This document shows positions 17,254-24,395 of a DNA stretch of 64,000 bases, piece by piece. The translations under genes were made by a program, and so were the position numbers. Under the pieces are notes generated by a model, which did no database searches, was not told the origin of the DNA, and worked only from the letters and a program-made list of their open reading frames with translations. This stretch comes from Lachnospiraceae bacterium (GTDB taxonomy: Bacteria > Bacillota > Clostridia > Lachnospirales > Lachnospiraceae): NCBI GenBank assembly GCA_022510745.1, contig JAFLSY010000001.1, positions 62,001 to 126,000 of the forward strand, given 5' to 3'. Each line of letters begins with the position of its first letter. The first letter of the stretch is position 1.

Positions 17254-17277
17254 GCAAAAGAAAAAGGAGGAAGTTCT

Positions 17278-17961
17278 ATGGCAAGTTCAAGGACTTTTGC
17301 ACTGATGAACGGAGTAACGATTGAGAAAATCGGAGAACACCTGGTGGCATGGTTTCAAAATGGGAAAAATATGATTGCCGAGGGAGGACCGGCACAGGGG
17401 GGATATTTTGTACAGGCAAAGGATGCAGATGATGGCTGGAAAAAGATTTCAGGAATGACTAAGGCGCTTCAAGTACAGCTGATCAGTGCGGATAACTGTG
17501 TTGTGGTCAATTGCGACTTCGGCAACTGGTCTGATAAAGTCGGAGCCGGTGTGGTGGGATATTTTCTGTTTGCACCCCTTGCGGTTACGGCAGCAGTGGG
17601 CTCCGTACAGCAGTCCAAACTGCCTGATCAGGTGTTTGAGGAAATTGAAAAATTTATTTTATCGGGCGGCCACTCGGTGGTCGTAGGATTAGGCAGCAGA
17701 CTGAGAGATAACGAAATAGTATGTCCGGTATGTAAAACCAAAAATCAAGTCGGACAGAAATTCTGCACGGAATGCGGAAATAAGCTGGGTAAAAACTGCC
17801 CCCATTGCGGGACGCCCATTGATTCAGGTGCAAAATTCTGCCCTCAGTGCGGTAAGTCCACAGTTATTTCATTGGTATGTAAGGAATGCGGGACAACCCT
17901 CACAGAAGGACAGAGATTCTGTCCCTCCTGCGGAGCTAAACAGGAGAACGTGGAATCATAA
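17278..17961 (+). CDS. Triple zinc-ribbon protein with unassigned N-terminal domain
   Basis: A 227-residue protein starting behind AAAGGAGGAAG, 24 nt after kinase 3. Residues 1-130 form a globular domain with one hydrophobic stretch (about 87-108), which could be a buried strand or a short membrane segment; I do not recognise it. The last 80 residues hold three consecutive four-Cys zinc ribbons: Cys149/152/163/166, Cys174/177/188/191 and Cys201/204/215/218. These resemble the single ribbons in kinases 1 and 3, so it may be a partner or scaffold through ribbon-ribbon contacts. It carries no catalytic motif. Confidence 0.8.
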   Translation: MASSRTFALMNGVTIEKIGEHLVAWFQNGKNMIAEGGPAQGGYFVQAKDADDGWKKISGMTKALQVQLISADNCVVVNCDFGNWSDKVGAGVVGYFLFAPLAVTAAVGSVQQSKLPDQVFEEIEKFILSGGHSVVVGLGSRLRDNEIVCPVCKTKNQVGQKFCTECGNKLGKNCPHCGTPIDSGAKFCPQCGKSTVISLVCKECGTTLTEGQRFCPSCGAKQENVES

Positions 17962-18022
17962 TGAGCAGTAAAAAGGTTAAAGTCTTTAGAAAGAACATAG
18001 ACAATTACAGGAGGAAAGCGAT

Positions 18023-19315
18023 ATGGGTGATAAATATTGCACGAATTGCGGAACAAGGATGAGTGCGGAAACGGCTTTTTGTCCTCAATGCGGAACGAAT
18101 CAGGATTTACAGAATTACAGCGCACCTTCACAGCAGAATATGCAGGGTTATGGCGCACAGGCTCCGCAGTATGCACAGAATTACGGAGGCCCGAATCAGC
18201 AGAACGTACAGAACTACGGAGGACAGCCGGGACAGTATGCGCAGAATTATCAAGTAACTGCTCCGCAATATCTGCAGGGCTATAGTGTACCGGCAGCTAA
18301 AAAGAGTAAAGCCCCCCTCATTATTGCAATCTGCGCCGCGGTCATGGCAGTGGTAATCGGGGCCGTTGTAATTGGAATAAGGATTGGATCTTCAGGCGAC
18401 AGCAATCGGTATGACAGCGCACATGGCGGAAATACCTACAGCGGCGGTTCCTCCTCATCGGGCGGAGGAGGCTCTTCATCAGGAGGGGTATCTTTTTCAG
18501 AAAATGGCAGCACTGCGTCCGAAAGCGGAAACACTTTCTCAGGTACCTCTGCAGACAGCCAATCTGAACCCGAAGAAAGCAATGTCCAAAATAATGTTTC
18601 ACTCGAGATTCCGACCGAGCTGACCTTTCAGGTGTCATATAAAAACGGCAGCGAACTGCCTGTCGCAGTTGGGGAGATATCTCTGACAGGAGACGGCTCT
18701 TACAATCAGTTCCAGATAGAGATACTCACCGGTGAGGACTTAAATGCACTCACTACCTTAGATATGAGCGCTATGGCCGATATGCAGGATTTCGTTATCA
18801 CTGCCTATATACCGGTCTCAGACTGTGCCGACGGGCTTATCTTCGACCACGATTACTTTGCATCAAACGGTACTGTTTATTTTGTCAGCTACAATGTCGC
18901 AGATTATTATGCTAAGATTTTTGGAACTGATGCCCTAGACTATACTTTTGACTTCGACGATTACATTGGCAGTTTCTACGACTTTATGCCCGATTCGCTT
19001 ACCATCGACAGCATGGCGTTTGTGCTCTATGAATACTCCCCCGAAAGTTACGCCACCTTCTCCTTGACTGCCGATGTCACCGTCGATGGCACTTCCTACA
19101 CTCTTGAGGCTGCAGGGACTGCAGATTATATGGTTGAAGTGCAGGAAAACTGCTCTGTATGCCACGGCTCCGGTGTCTGCCAGATATGTCACGGTTCGGG
19201 AGAAAACGGACTGACCGGAATCTGGGCCGGAGCGTGCAGCAGCTGCAACGGCAGCAAACTCTGTAAGTACTGCGACGGTACCGGTGTTGTGTCGGTCATG
19301 CGGTCGAACCGCTGA
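18023..19315 (+). CDS. Membrane protein: zinc ribbon, Tyr/Gln repeats, TM helix, ectodomain with DnaJ-type Cys motifs
   Basis: A 430-residue protein behind AGGAGGAAAG. The N-terminus is a four-Cys zinc ribbon (Cys6, 9, 20, 23). Residues about 30-90 are low-complexity Gln/Tyr/Gly/Asn repeats of the QNYGG/QYAQNY type. A membrane helix spans about 97-120 and a Ser/Gly linker about 130-155. The outside part has a domain (about 195-370) shared with the lipoprotein at 20215, then a tail with CxxCxGxG motifs (Cys377/380, 386/389, 405/408, 414/417) like the DnaJ zinc finger. It copies the kinase architecture (ribbon, TM, ectodomain) without a kinase. Function unknown. Confidence 0.82.
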   Translation: MGDKYCTNCGTRMSAETAFCPQCGTNQDLQNYSAPSQQNMQGYGAQAPQYAQNYGGPNQQNVQNYGGQPGQYAQNYQVTAPQYLQGYSVPAAKKSKAPLIIAICAAVMAVVIGAVVIGIRIGSSGDSNRYDSAHGGNTYSGGSSSSGGGGSSSGGVSFSENGSTASESGNTFSGTSADSQSEPEESNVQNNVSLEIPTELTFQVSYKNGSELPVAVGEISLTGDGSYNQFQIEILTGEDLNALTTLDMSAMADMQDFVITAYIPVSDCADGLIFDHDYFASNGTVYFVSYNVADYYAKIFGTDALDYTFDFDDYIGSFYDFMPDSLTIDSMAFVLYEYSPESYATFSLTADVTVDGTSYTLEAAGTADYMVEVQENCSVCHGSGVCQICHGSGENGLTGIWAGACSSCNGSKLCKYCDGTGVVSVMRSNR

Positions 19316-19353
19316 TGCCAAATATGGTATGAGCATACGGAGGAGAGAGTTCC

Positions 19354-20196
19354 ATGAGGATATTCGGACAAGTACCGAAAAGTATAACAAAGGGCGTACT
19401 GGCAGGCCTGCTCTGCTGTGCCTTTCTGGGAGGCTGTACATCTGCGGTTCCGGTTGAGAAAGAGGAGATGGTGGTTTTGGCCAGAAAGATCTACTCAAAC
19501 GGAGAGGAGAGCCGAATCGAAGACGAACGAGAGTATGACCGGTCCGGCCATGCAATCAAAAGGACCTGGTATGACGCGGACGGCAATATCAGCTACTGGG
19601 GAGAGTGTACCTATTACACTTCCGGATATTTAAGACAGTTACGCTGGTGCGATGCCGACGGAAGCAGCAGTGACTCTTATGAGTACAAGTATGATGAAGC
19701 AGGCAACGAAATCTATTCTGCTTACTTTCTCAATAACGATTGCTATTCCTGGACGGATCGCGAATTTGATTCCTCCGGACATCTTATCAAAGAGATCAGC
19801 TATGATATGCGGGGCGCTGTATGTACAGGCTGGGCTGAGTATGAATATGACAGTTTAGGAAGAGCGGTGATAGTAATTACCTACGACGAGTCCGGAGAAC
19901 TGCGGTATCGGCATGAGTGCAAGTATGACGATCACGGAAATCCTGTCAAAGATACTTCCTACGACTGGACAGGGACGCTTCTTGGGACCATGGTATGGGA
20001 ATATGCTTATGACGGCGAGGGCCGCTTGATTCGGGAGACCTGCTTAGGCATGGAGGATGGATATGATTGGTATGACAGGGAGTACGGATACGACGATGAC
20101 GGCAATCTGCTATGGGAAGTCCACTATAAGCCGGACGGCAGCGTGGATTATCGGTACGATTACGAATATATGACCATTACGGTATATAAAGAATGA
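19354..20196 (+). CDS. Lipoprotein with YD-type (RHS-like) beta repeats
   Basis: A 280-residue lipoprotein: signal peptide with LGGC lipobox, Cys28 lipidated. The mature protein is a run of about ten repeats of roughly 20-25 residues rich in Tyr, Asp and Gly (YDxxGxxxxxxxYD; for instance EYDSLGRAVIVITYDESGEL). These resemble YD/RHS or MORN-like beta hairpins and should form an elongated beta structure. There is no toxin tail or core-domain motif, so it is not an RHS toxin. Its leader is nearly identical in DNA to that of the next gene. It starts 38 nt after the ribbon/DnaJ-type protein behind GGAGGAGAG. Probably a surface recognition protein; function unknown. Confidence 0.83.
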   Translation: MRIFGQVPKSITKGVLAGLLCCAFLGGCTSAVPVEKEEMVVLARKIYSNGEESRIEDEREYDRSGHAIKRTWYDADGNISYWGECTYYTSGYLRQLRWCDADGSSSDSYEYKYDEAGNEIYSAYFLNNDCYSWTDREFDSSGHLIKEISYDMRGAVCTGWAEYEYDSLGRAVIVITYDESGELRYRHECKYDDHGNPVKDTSYDWTGTLLGTMVWEYAYDGEGRLIRETCLGMEDGYDWYDREYGYDDDGNLLWEVHYKPDGSVDYRYDYEYMTITVYKE

Positions 20197-20214
20197 TAGG
20201 AAGGAGAGCCTTTT

Positions 20215-21378
20215 ATGGGAAGACCAAGTAATGAACTTAAGAAGATATCCAAAAGTGTACTGGCAGGCCTGCTCTGCTGTGTCTTTCTGGGAGGCTGCAC
20301 GTCTGCGGTTCCAATTGCCCAATATGAAGATCCGACCGGCACAGACACGGTAGAAAGCGTGCAAGATAAAGATTCCGAACCCGAAGAAAACAATATTCAA
20401 GAGACTGTTTCATTCGAGGTTCCGACCGAGCCGACCTTTCAGGTGTTTTGTGAAGACGGCAGTGAGCTGCCTGTCGCATTTACCGAGTTGTTTCTGACAG
20501 GCGACGGCGCTTACAACCAATTCGATGTAAGCATAATCACAGGCGAGGACTCAGAGCTAACCGAAGAAGCTTATGGGCAGGTTTTCTATATACAGATCTA
20601 TATACCGGTTTCAGAGTGTGCGGACGGGACTATTTATGACATCGACTACCTTTCATCGAGCGGCGGTATTGCCTTTATCAGCTACAATGTCGCAGATTAT
20701 CATGCCAGTGTTCTTGAGGGTGATCCCTCGACCGGTATGCCTGATTTTCTTTCCATCGACGATGCGACGTTTGTGCTCCATGAATATGTACCAGAAAGCT
20801 ACGCTGTCTTTTCATTGACTGCCGATGTCACCGTCGAGGATACCGCCTACACCCTTGAGGCGGCGGGGACTGTAGTAAGTACAGTGGACAGTGTGCAGGA
20901 AAATAATGTTACACCGCAGATTCCAACCGAAGAGATTTATAAGGTGTCTTATAAAAACGGCAGCGAGCTGCCTGTCTCATGGGGGACGTTATATCTGACA
21001 GGCGACGACTCTGATTCTTATAATCTATTCCACGCAGAGATACTTACCGGCGGGGACTTATCAGATCCACTTGCCGCCATGGCTGATACGCAGTATTTTG
21101 GTATCACTGCCTATATACCGGTCTCAGACTGTGCCGACGGGCTTATTTACGACGACGACTACTTTGCATCGAACGGCGCTGTTTACTTTAACTACAACAA
21201 CCCAGATATAGACTTTATTCCAGAGTTGCTTACGATCGACAATGTGACGCTGGTGCTCTATGAATATTCCCCCGAAAGTCATGCCACCTTCTCATTAACC
21301 GCCGATATCACTGTCGAGGACATCTCCTACACCTTTGAGGCCGCAGGGTCTGCAGCTTATCTGGAAAATTCCCTCTAA
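20215..21378 (+). CDS. Lipoprotein with two copies of the ectodomain of the 18023 protein
   Basis: A 387-residue lipoprotein with Cys28 in LGGC. The mature part holds two copies (about residues 60-225 and 235-385) of the domain found outside the membrane in the 18023 protein. Shared signatures are GSELPV, LTGD, AYIPVSDCADG, DYFAS and YSPESxATFSLTADxTV. The leader copies that of the 19354 gene and the body that of the 18023 gene, so it looks like a mosaic from local duplication. It lies 18 nt after the previous gene behind GGAAGGAGAG, and a strong terminator follows. The domain is unassigned; surface display near the kinases suggests a ligand or accessory role, which is inference. Confidence 0.83.
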   Translation: MGRPSNELKKISKSVLAGLLCCVFLGGCTSAVPIAQYEDPTGTDTVESVQDKDSEPEENNIQETVSFEVPTEPTFQVFCEDGSELPVAFTELFLTGDGAYNQFDVSIITGEDSELTEEAYGQVFYIQIYIPVSECADGTIYDIDYLSSSGGIAFISYNVADYHASVLEGDPSTGMPDFLSIDDATFVLHEYVPESYAVFSLTADVTVEDTAYTLEAAGTVVSTVDSVQENNVTPQIPTEEIYKVSYKNGSELPVSWGTLYLTGDDSDSYNLFHAEILTGGDLSDPLAAMADTQYFGITAYIPVSDCADGLIYDDDYFASNGAVYFNYNNPDIDFIPELLTIDNVTLVLYEYSPESHATFSLTADITVEDISYTFEAAGSAAYLENSL

Positions 21379-21385
21379 AAAATTT

Positions 21386-21438
21386 AAAAGCGCATGGAAG
21401 AGCATACTCTCAGACTTGCTCTTCAATGCGCTTTTTTT
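21386..21438 (+). terminator. Rho-independent terminator closing the signalling locus
   Basis: Long hairpin: AAAAGCGCAT...GAAGAGCA pairs with TGCTCTTC...ATGCGCTTT with one mismatch, followed by seven T. It separates the signalling operon from the arabinan locus. Confidence 0.9.
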
Positions 21439-21505
21439 GTTGGCTGCTTTAGGGAAACAGGGAGGATTATGTGCATGGATATTTCTGAAATTAATAAGTG
21501 TTTAT

Positions 21506-22420
21506 TTATGAATTGCTATAGTATGCTTTTACCCTAATGTTCTGGCTGTAATCTCCGAATCCTTCTCCAAACAGTGTCATACCGCCGCAGTTCGCCGTAT
21601 CTTTGGGGACTGAGAGCGTGAAATAGATGGAGCTGTTATAGTCTATATTCAGATCGGCAATCGTCTTTTCGGAAATTCTGTGAGTTCCGTCAATAAATGT
21701 TCCCTCGGAATTGATGATCAGGGTTTTTAACAAACCATATTGGTTGAGCAGGTCCGGCCACCAGTGGGGAGAGTGGATACCTCGGCGGGAACCATAGTCT
21801 CCGGGACTGATCCATTTTCCTAAAGGAACGTCATTGATCTCAAAATAAATATCGCTGGGAAAATCTTCGTTGATCTCCGGACATTCCGAAGAAATTTCAA
21901 AGGAGATCCGCAGCTCTCTAAGGATCTGTCCCGCATTGAGCCTGTTGGGCAAATTGTAGGTGATGCTGCCGTGACCGATCCACAGGATACCGGCGCGAAA
22001 GCGTTCCGGATAAGAGAAGACTCTCGGGGCGTCCAGTTCTCCGATGATGCTGGAAGTGGTGGCAAGTCCGCAGGTGGGATGTGGGTCACAGGAAGAATAT
22101 TGTCCGATTGAAATATCGTCCTGATAGCAATGCCCCGGTTTGTTTTGGGGCGCGATGTCTACGACCATACGGGAATAAACCGGCTGGACGATCTTCATCA
22201 TTCCCCGTTTACCGGGGGCAGTACGTATGGTGACCAGACCGGCGTCCTCCAGCTTGCTGACATGCAGGGAGATAGCGCTGTTGGTAAGGTTCAGTGCTTC
22301 CGCCAGATCGTTCATGCTCATTTCCTGTTCGTGTATAAGTTCCATGATGCGCAGCCGCATGGGTGTACTGAGCGCCTTAAAAATTTCTTCCGCATCTTTC
22401 AGTGAATGTATGTACAGCAT
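21506..22420 (-). CDS. ArsR-type winged-helix regulator with large C-terminal domain
   Basis: A 304-residue regulator. Residues about 10-75 form an ArsR/SmtB winged helix (EIFKALSTPMRLRIMELI, then MNDLAEALNLTNSAISLHVSKLEDAGLV). The remaining 220 residues are a sensor-like region with Cys residues (SSCDPHPTCG) and aromatic/Asp-rich beta segments; I do not recognise it. The start ATG follows ACGGAGAA. It diverges from the GH51 gene, so it is the natural candidate to control the arabinan locus, probably by sensing an arabinoside. Its strong promoter carries a palindrome at the start point, suggesting autoregulation. Metal sensing as in classical ArsR is unlikely, because the ArsR metal-site Cys motif is missing. 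Confidence 0.88.
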   Translation of the reverse strand: MLYIHSLKDAEEIFKALSTPMRLRIMELIHEQEMSMNDLAEALNLTNSAISLHVSKLEDAGLVTIRTAPGKRGMMKIVQPVYSRMVVDIAPQNKPGHCYQDDISIGQYSSCDPHPTCGLATTSSIIGELDAPRVFSYPERFRAGILWIGHGSITYNLPNRLNAGQILRELRISFEISSECPEINEDFPSDIYFEINDVPLGKWISPGDYGSRRGIHSPHWWPDLLNQYGLLKTLIINSEGTFIDGTHRISEKTIADLNIDYNSSIYFTLSVPKDTANCGGMTLFGEGFGDYSQNIRVKAYYSNS

Positions 22421-22440
22421 GGCATTCTCCGTTTCATAGT

Positions 22441-22455
22441 ATTGATTATATCAAT
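22441..22455. promoter_or_regulatory. Putative ArsR-type operator (15 bp palindrome)
   Basis: ATTGAT-TAT-ATCAAT, a perfect inverted repeat, covers the expected start point (about 22458) of the regulator promoter. ArsR-family proteins bind AT-rich inverted repeats at this position, so autorepression is likely. Confidence 0.6.
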
Positions 22456-22464
22456 CTGATAAAA

Positions 22465-22493
22465 ATTATAAGCGCGGCGATTAGTTAAGTCAA
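22465..22493 (-). promoter_or_regulatory. Strong sigma-A promoter of the ArsR-type regulator
   Basis: On the minus strand TTGACT (22488-22493) and TATAAT (22465-22470) have a 17 bp spacer: 5/6 and 6/6 matches to consensus. Confidence 0.75.
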
Positions 22494-22622
22494 TACAAAA
22501 ATAGTCGCTATGTACAATATATGCAAAGAAAATCCACTTTAGAATCTCCAAAAAGAAAAAATATATGTGCATTTTGCATAAAAATGTAATGAAAATTCTG
22601 TATGTGAAAGAAAAAATGTAGA

Positions 22623-22651
22623 TTGACAGATAAAGCTTGCCATAGTAAAAT
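22623..22651 (+). promoter_or_regulatory. Strong sigma-A promoter of the GH51 gene
   Basis: TTGACA (22623-22628) and TAAAAT (22646-22651) have a 17 bp spacer. Predicted start near 22658 leaves a leader of almost 200 nt. A GTAAACACTTAAA element at 22686-22698 resembles the kdu operator (11 of 13 positions) and a degenerate cre. Confidence 0.75.
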
Positions 22652-22854
22652 GAAAATACGAGTAAGTGAAAAAGTATTTATTAAAGTAAACACTTAAATA
22701 AATGACTGAAAAATGATTTATAATACCATAAATCCATGGAATGCTTAAACAAAGACTGAAATAATCAGACAAGATGTATACCTAAGCCCCAAGGAAAATG
22801 TTTTTGGCAGGATGTGCATTTTGAGAAAAAACGTATATACAAAAGGAGATCAAG

Positions 22855-24357
22855 ATGTTCAGACTTTATGTTAATCCACAGAACCGCAAAGGTCATATCA
22901 ATAAGGAGATACAGGGACATTTTTCGGAGCATCTGGGAAGATGCATCTATGAAGGGCTTTATGTGGGAGAGGATTCCCCTATTCCCAATACCAACGGCAT
23001 GCGCAATGATGTGGTGAACGCCTTAAAGGAAATGCAGATCCCCGTGCTGCGCTGGCCGGGAGGCTGCTTTGCGGACGAATATCATTGGATGGACGGTGTC
23101 GGACCTAAGGAGAGCCGTAAGCGCATGATCAATACCCACTGGGGCGGCGTGGTGGAGGATAACAGCTTCGGAACCCATGAGTATATGGAGCTGTGCCGCC
23201 AGTTAGGCTGCAAGACCTATATCAACGGCAATGTAGGCAGCGGCACGGTGCGGGAGATGAGCGAATGGGTGGAATACATGACCTTTGAGGGCGTATCCCC
23301 CATGGCGGAATTAAGAAAGAAAAACGGTCACGAAGCTCCTTATCGGGTGGACTATTTCGGCGTGGGCAATGAGAACTGGGGCTGCGGCGGCAATATGAAT
23401 CCGGAATATTACGGCAATCTGTACCGCAATTATCAGACTTATGTGCGAACCTACGATTCCAAGAAGCCTATTTATAAGATAGCCTGCGGTCCTAACGTGG
23501 ATGATTATGAGTGGACGGAAGGCGTGCTGAAGACCCTCTATCGGGGAGCGGGCAAGGAGAACGGACTCTTAGATGGTATTTCTCTTCATTATTATACGCA
23601 TCCCGAAGGCTGGGAAGTGAAGGGAAGCGCTACGGACTTCGACGAAAAGGTATGGTATAAGACTTTAAGTAAGACCCTGTATATGGAGACCCTGATCAAG
23701 CAGCACGGCGCAATTCTGGATCAGTATGACAAGGAGCGCAAAGTGGGGATGATCGTGGATGAGTGGGGAACTTGGTTTACCTGCGAACCCGGCACCAATC
23801 CCGGTTTCCTCTACCAGCAGAACACCATGCGTGACGCGCTGGTGGCGGGAATCAACTTGAATATCTTCAATAAGCACTGCGACCGTGTGAAGATGGCAAA
23901 TATTGCACAGTTAGTCAATGTGCTTCAGGCAGTGATCCTGACGGATGGCGATAAGATGCTTCTGACGCCCACCTATCATGTATTTAATATGTATAAGCAC
24001 CATCAGGATGCAGAACTGTTAGACAGTTACATAGAGACGGAGACCATAGGACTGGAGGAAGAGTACCAGGTTCCCAATTTGAGTGAATCCGTATCCTTAG
24101 GCAAGGACGGAAAGATTCATATTACCTTGAATAATCTTTCCGCGGAAAAGGATTATGAGATCGAGGGGATTTTCGCTCAGACGAAGATACAAGCGGTAAA
24201 GGGCACGGTCTTAACGGATGAAATGCATGCCCACAATACCTTTGACGCACCGAATAAGGTGCACACCCAGACTTTTGACGACTGTAGGATAAAGGACAAC
24301 ACCATAAGCTTTACCATTCCTGCCTGCAGTGTGCTGCATTTGGAAGTAACAGTGTAA
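22855..24357 (+). CDS. abfA: GH51 alpha-L-arabinofuranosidase
   Basis: A 500-residue enzyme, the usual GH51 length, with no signal peptide, so it acts inside the cell. It releases arabinofuranose from arabino-oligosaccharides. The start region [16 protein letters not shown] is typical. The acid/base is Glu173 in GNENWGCGG and the nucleophile Glu303 in [22 protein letters not shown] is also a family landmark. The C-terminal 150 residues form the beta-sandwich. The ATG follows AAAAGGAGATCAAG. It is first in the locus, divergent from the ArsR-type regulator. A decayed copy of the 5' end of a related gene lies at 52385-52458. Confidence 0.95.
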   Translation: MFRLYVNPQNRKGHINKEIQGHFSEHLGRCIYEGLYVGEDSPIPNTNGMRNDVVNALKEMQIPVLRWPGGCFADEYHWMDGVGPKESRKRMINTHWGGVVEDNSFGTHEYMELCRQLGCKTYINGNVGSGTVREMSEWVEYMTFEGVSPMAELRKKNGHEAPYRVDYFGVGNENWGCGGNMNPEYYGNLYRNYQTYVRTYDSKKPIYKIACGPNVDDYEWTEGVLKTLYRGAGKENGLLDGISLHYYTHPEGWEVKGSATDFDEKVWYKTLSKTLYMETLIKQHGAILDQYDKERKVGMIVDEWGTWFTCEPGTNPGFLYQQNTMRDALVAGINLNIFNKHCDRVKMANIAQLVNVLQAVILTDGDKMLLTPTYHVFNMYKHHQDAELLDSYIETETIGLEEEYQVPNLSESVSLGKDGKIHITLNNLSAEKDYEIEGIFAQTKIQAVKGTVLTDEMHAHNTFDAPNKVHTQTFDDCRIKDNTISFTIPACSVLHLEVTV

Positions 24358-24395
24358 TAGACGGTCAAGAACGGTCAGTAAGGAGGTTCCGTAGA

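Larger units (their letters stand above)
22421..22854. other. 434 bp divergent intergenic region (ArsR regulator / abfA)
   Basis: AT-rich region without a gene. It holds a strong minus-strand promoter with overlapping palindrome (22441-22493) for the regulator, a strong plus-strand promoter (22623-22651) for the GH51 gene, and a cre-like element (22686-22698) in the roughly 200 nt GH51 leader. The rest shows no recognisable riboswitch. Confidence 0.8.

Noticed and set aside
18105..18290. Short DNA repeats considered as a tandem repeat array or CRISPR-like element
   Set aside because: They are in-frame Gln/Tyr/Gly codons within a gene. Unit length and sequence vary, and there are no unique spacers.
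19354..20196. RHS/polymorphic toxin
   Set aside because: Only short YD-like repeats are present: no RHS core PxxxxDPxGL motif, no variable toxin tail and no immunity gene.
24360..24379. Direct repeat ACGGTCA x2 between the GH51 and giant binding-protein genes
   Set aside because: Only 7 nt per copy with no associated promoter or structure; too short to support a site.
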